NCBI GenBank assembly: GCA_011523485.1
Contig: WTGR01000922.1
Location: 1 to 10,514, forward strand
DNA length: 10,514 nt
Direction: 5' to 3'
DNA from: Acidobacteriota bacterium
Lineage (GTDB): Bacteria > Acidobacteriota > Vicinamibacteria > Vicinamibacterales > UBA8438
Position numbers and translations under genes: made by a program. This document shows positions 9,357 through 10,514 of the stretch, in pieces (within the stretch, counting starts at the first letter, position 1; each line of letters starts with the position of its first letter). Below the pieces are notes generated by a model. That model ran no database searches. It worked only from the letters and a program-made list of their open reading frames with translations, and was not told where the DNA came from.

Positions 9357-10514
9357 AGCTCCTGTCGCCCGCTCTCGCCGCCGGCCTCGCGGCCGCTGTC
9401 GTAGGTCTGATCTTCTTCGGCGTGTGGATAGCCACGCGCCGGCGGATCGCCGCCGAGACAGTGGGCCGTGCGCGCGAAGAAGCCGGGCGACTGCTCGAGA
9501 GCGCCGAGCGCGAGGTTGGCGCCCGCCGCAAGGAAGCGGAGCTCACGGCCCGCGAGCAGGCCCAGAACCTGCGCCACGAGACGGAAAATCACGCCCGCCA
9601 GCGCCGCGAAGAGCTGGCCGCGCTCGAACGCGACCTGAACGAACGCAAGCGCACGCTGGGCGAGCGCAGCGCCGGGGTCGACCGGGCCGCGCGCGATCTT
9701 CGCGCCCGCGAAGACGCCGTCATCGCACGTGAGGAGGCAGCCCAGGCCGAGGAGGCTCGCTCCCAGGAGATCATCGAGCAGACCCAGGCCGAGCTTCAGC
9801 GGGTCTCGGGCATGACCGCCGACGAGGCCAAGGAGTTGCTCGTCCGCCAGCTCGAGTCCGACGCGCGGCGCGACGCCGCCAATCTCGTCAAGCGGCTGGA
9901 GCACGAGGCGCGCGAGACCGCCGCGGACAAGGCGAAGCACATCATCACGCAGGCGATCCAGCGCAGCGCCGCCGACCACGCCATCGAGACCACCGTGTCG
10001 GTGGTCGATCTGCCGAGCGACGACCTGAAGGGCCGCATCATCGGCCGCGAGGGGCGCAACATTCGCGCCCTGGAGACCGCGACCGGCGTGGAGCTGATCG
10101 TCGACGACACGCCCGGCGCCATCATCCTGTCGAGCTTCGACCCGTACCGCCGCGAGATCGCCAAGCGCGCCATCGAGCAGCTCGTCGCCGACGGCCGGAT
10201 CCACCCCGCCCGCATCGAGGAGGTGGTCGAGAAGGTCCGCGCCGCTGTCGACGAGGCGACGCTGAAAGAGGGTGAAGCCGCCGCGTTCGAGCTCGGGATC
10301 CACGACATGCATCCCGAGATCAACCGCATGATGGGCCGCCTGAAGTTCCGGACCAGCTACGGCCAGAACGTGCTCGCTCACTCCAAGGAGGTCGCCTACG
10401 TGGCCGGGGTGATGGCGCGCGAGCTGGGCCTCGACGCGCACACCACGATCCGCGCCGCCTTCGTGCACGACGTCGGCAAGGCGATGGACCGCGAGCTCGA
10501 GGGCACGCACCTGC
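9353..10514 (+). CDS. rny: Ribonuclease Y, 5' part (runs off the window)
   Basis: RNase Y is the membrane-anchored endonuclease that starts mRNA decay in many bacteria without RNase E. The visible 387 codons (of about 520) contain an N-terminal transmembrane helix (about 8-27), a long charged coiled coil (about 30-190), a KH RNA-binding domain (about 215-285, with GRIIGREGRNIR at 227-238) and the start of the HD catalytic domain with His343 and the His372-Asp373 pair in HDVGKAMD. The ORF is open to the last base, so the rest of the HD domain lies outside. ATG 9353 gives the typical N terminus, with the hydrophobic segment at once, and no in-frame start lies nearby upstream. Ribosome binding looks weak and the start is next to a hairpin. 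The gene follows the 6S RNA by 62 nt; with no clear terminator between them, read-through from the 6S promoter is possible. Confidence 0.96.
   Translation, partial: MQLLSPALAAGLAAAVVGLIFFGVWIATRRRIAAETVGRAREEAGRLLESAEREVGARRKEAELTAREQAQNLRHETENHARQRREELAALERDLNERKRTLGERSAGVDRAARDLRAREDAVIAREEAAQAEEARSQEIIEQTQAELQRVSGMTADEAKELLVRQLESDARRDAANLVKRLEHEARETAADKAKHIITQAIQRSAADHAIETTVSVVDLPSDDLKGRIIGREGRNIRALETATGVELIVDDTPGAIILSSFDPYRREIAKRAIEQLVADGRIHPARIEEVVEKVRAAVDEATLKEGEAAAFELGIHDMHPEINRMMGRLKFRTSYGQNVLAHSKEVAYVAGVMARELGLDAHTTIRAAFVHDVGKAMDRELEGTHL

Noticed and set aside
8489..10510. 673-codon minus-strand frame across zapA, 6S RNA and rny
   Set aside because: It runs opposite three well-supported genes and shows no recognizable motif.

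Overview
This window is a GC-rich bacterial chromosome segment (G/C dominates third codon positions). It carries a conserved housekeeping block, all on the + strand: a C-terminal-processing-peptidase-like protein, tRNA-Val(GAC), thrS, infC, rpmI, rplT, pheS, pheT, a zapB-like gene, zapA, a 6S RNA gene and the 5' part of rny. I see no mobile elements, CRISPR arrays or phage genes. Gene order and the protein sequences suggest an Acidobacteriota-type organism (Vicinamibacteria-like) or a deltaproteobacterial-grade lineage. That is an inference from context and was not tested by phylogeny.

Region by region. Positions 1-207 are a leader with a possible weak promoter. Positions 208-1386 encode a membrane-anchored PDZ/S41-fold protein whose expected Ser-Lys catalytic dyad appears replaced. 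Positions 1401-1552 hold a strong extended -10 sigma70-type promoter and a complete tRNA-Val with encoded CCA, followed 37 nt later by thrS. Positions 1590-4792 are the translation cluster thrS-infC-rpmI-rplT. Here infC is best read from an AUU start codon (3628) behind a strong Shine-Dalgarno and a 10-bp hairpin. Positions 4899-8233 are pheS-pheT with a 4-base stop/start overlap. Positions 8326-8980 encode two small division-associated proteins. Positions 8981-9352 contain a promoter and a 6S RNA. From 9353 the RNase Y gene runs off the right edge.

Functionally the block couples aminoacylation (Thr, Phe, and a Val tRNA), translation initiation (IF3) and 50S assembly (L35, L20) with Z-ring factors (ZapA, ZapB-like), a regulator of RNA polymerase (6S RNA) and mRNA decay (RNase Y).

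The least ordinary signals are in the phenylalanyl-tRNA synthetase. PheS contains an extra segment of about 65-70 residues resembling a winged helix between its coiled-coil and catalytic core, with codon use unlike its flanks. PheT lacks the usual OB-fold tRNA-binding domain near its N terminus. Other points worth a second look are the probable pseudo-protease, the AUU-started infC with its leader structures, tandem hairpins after pheT, and a hairpin that reaches the rny start codon.
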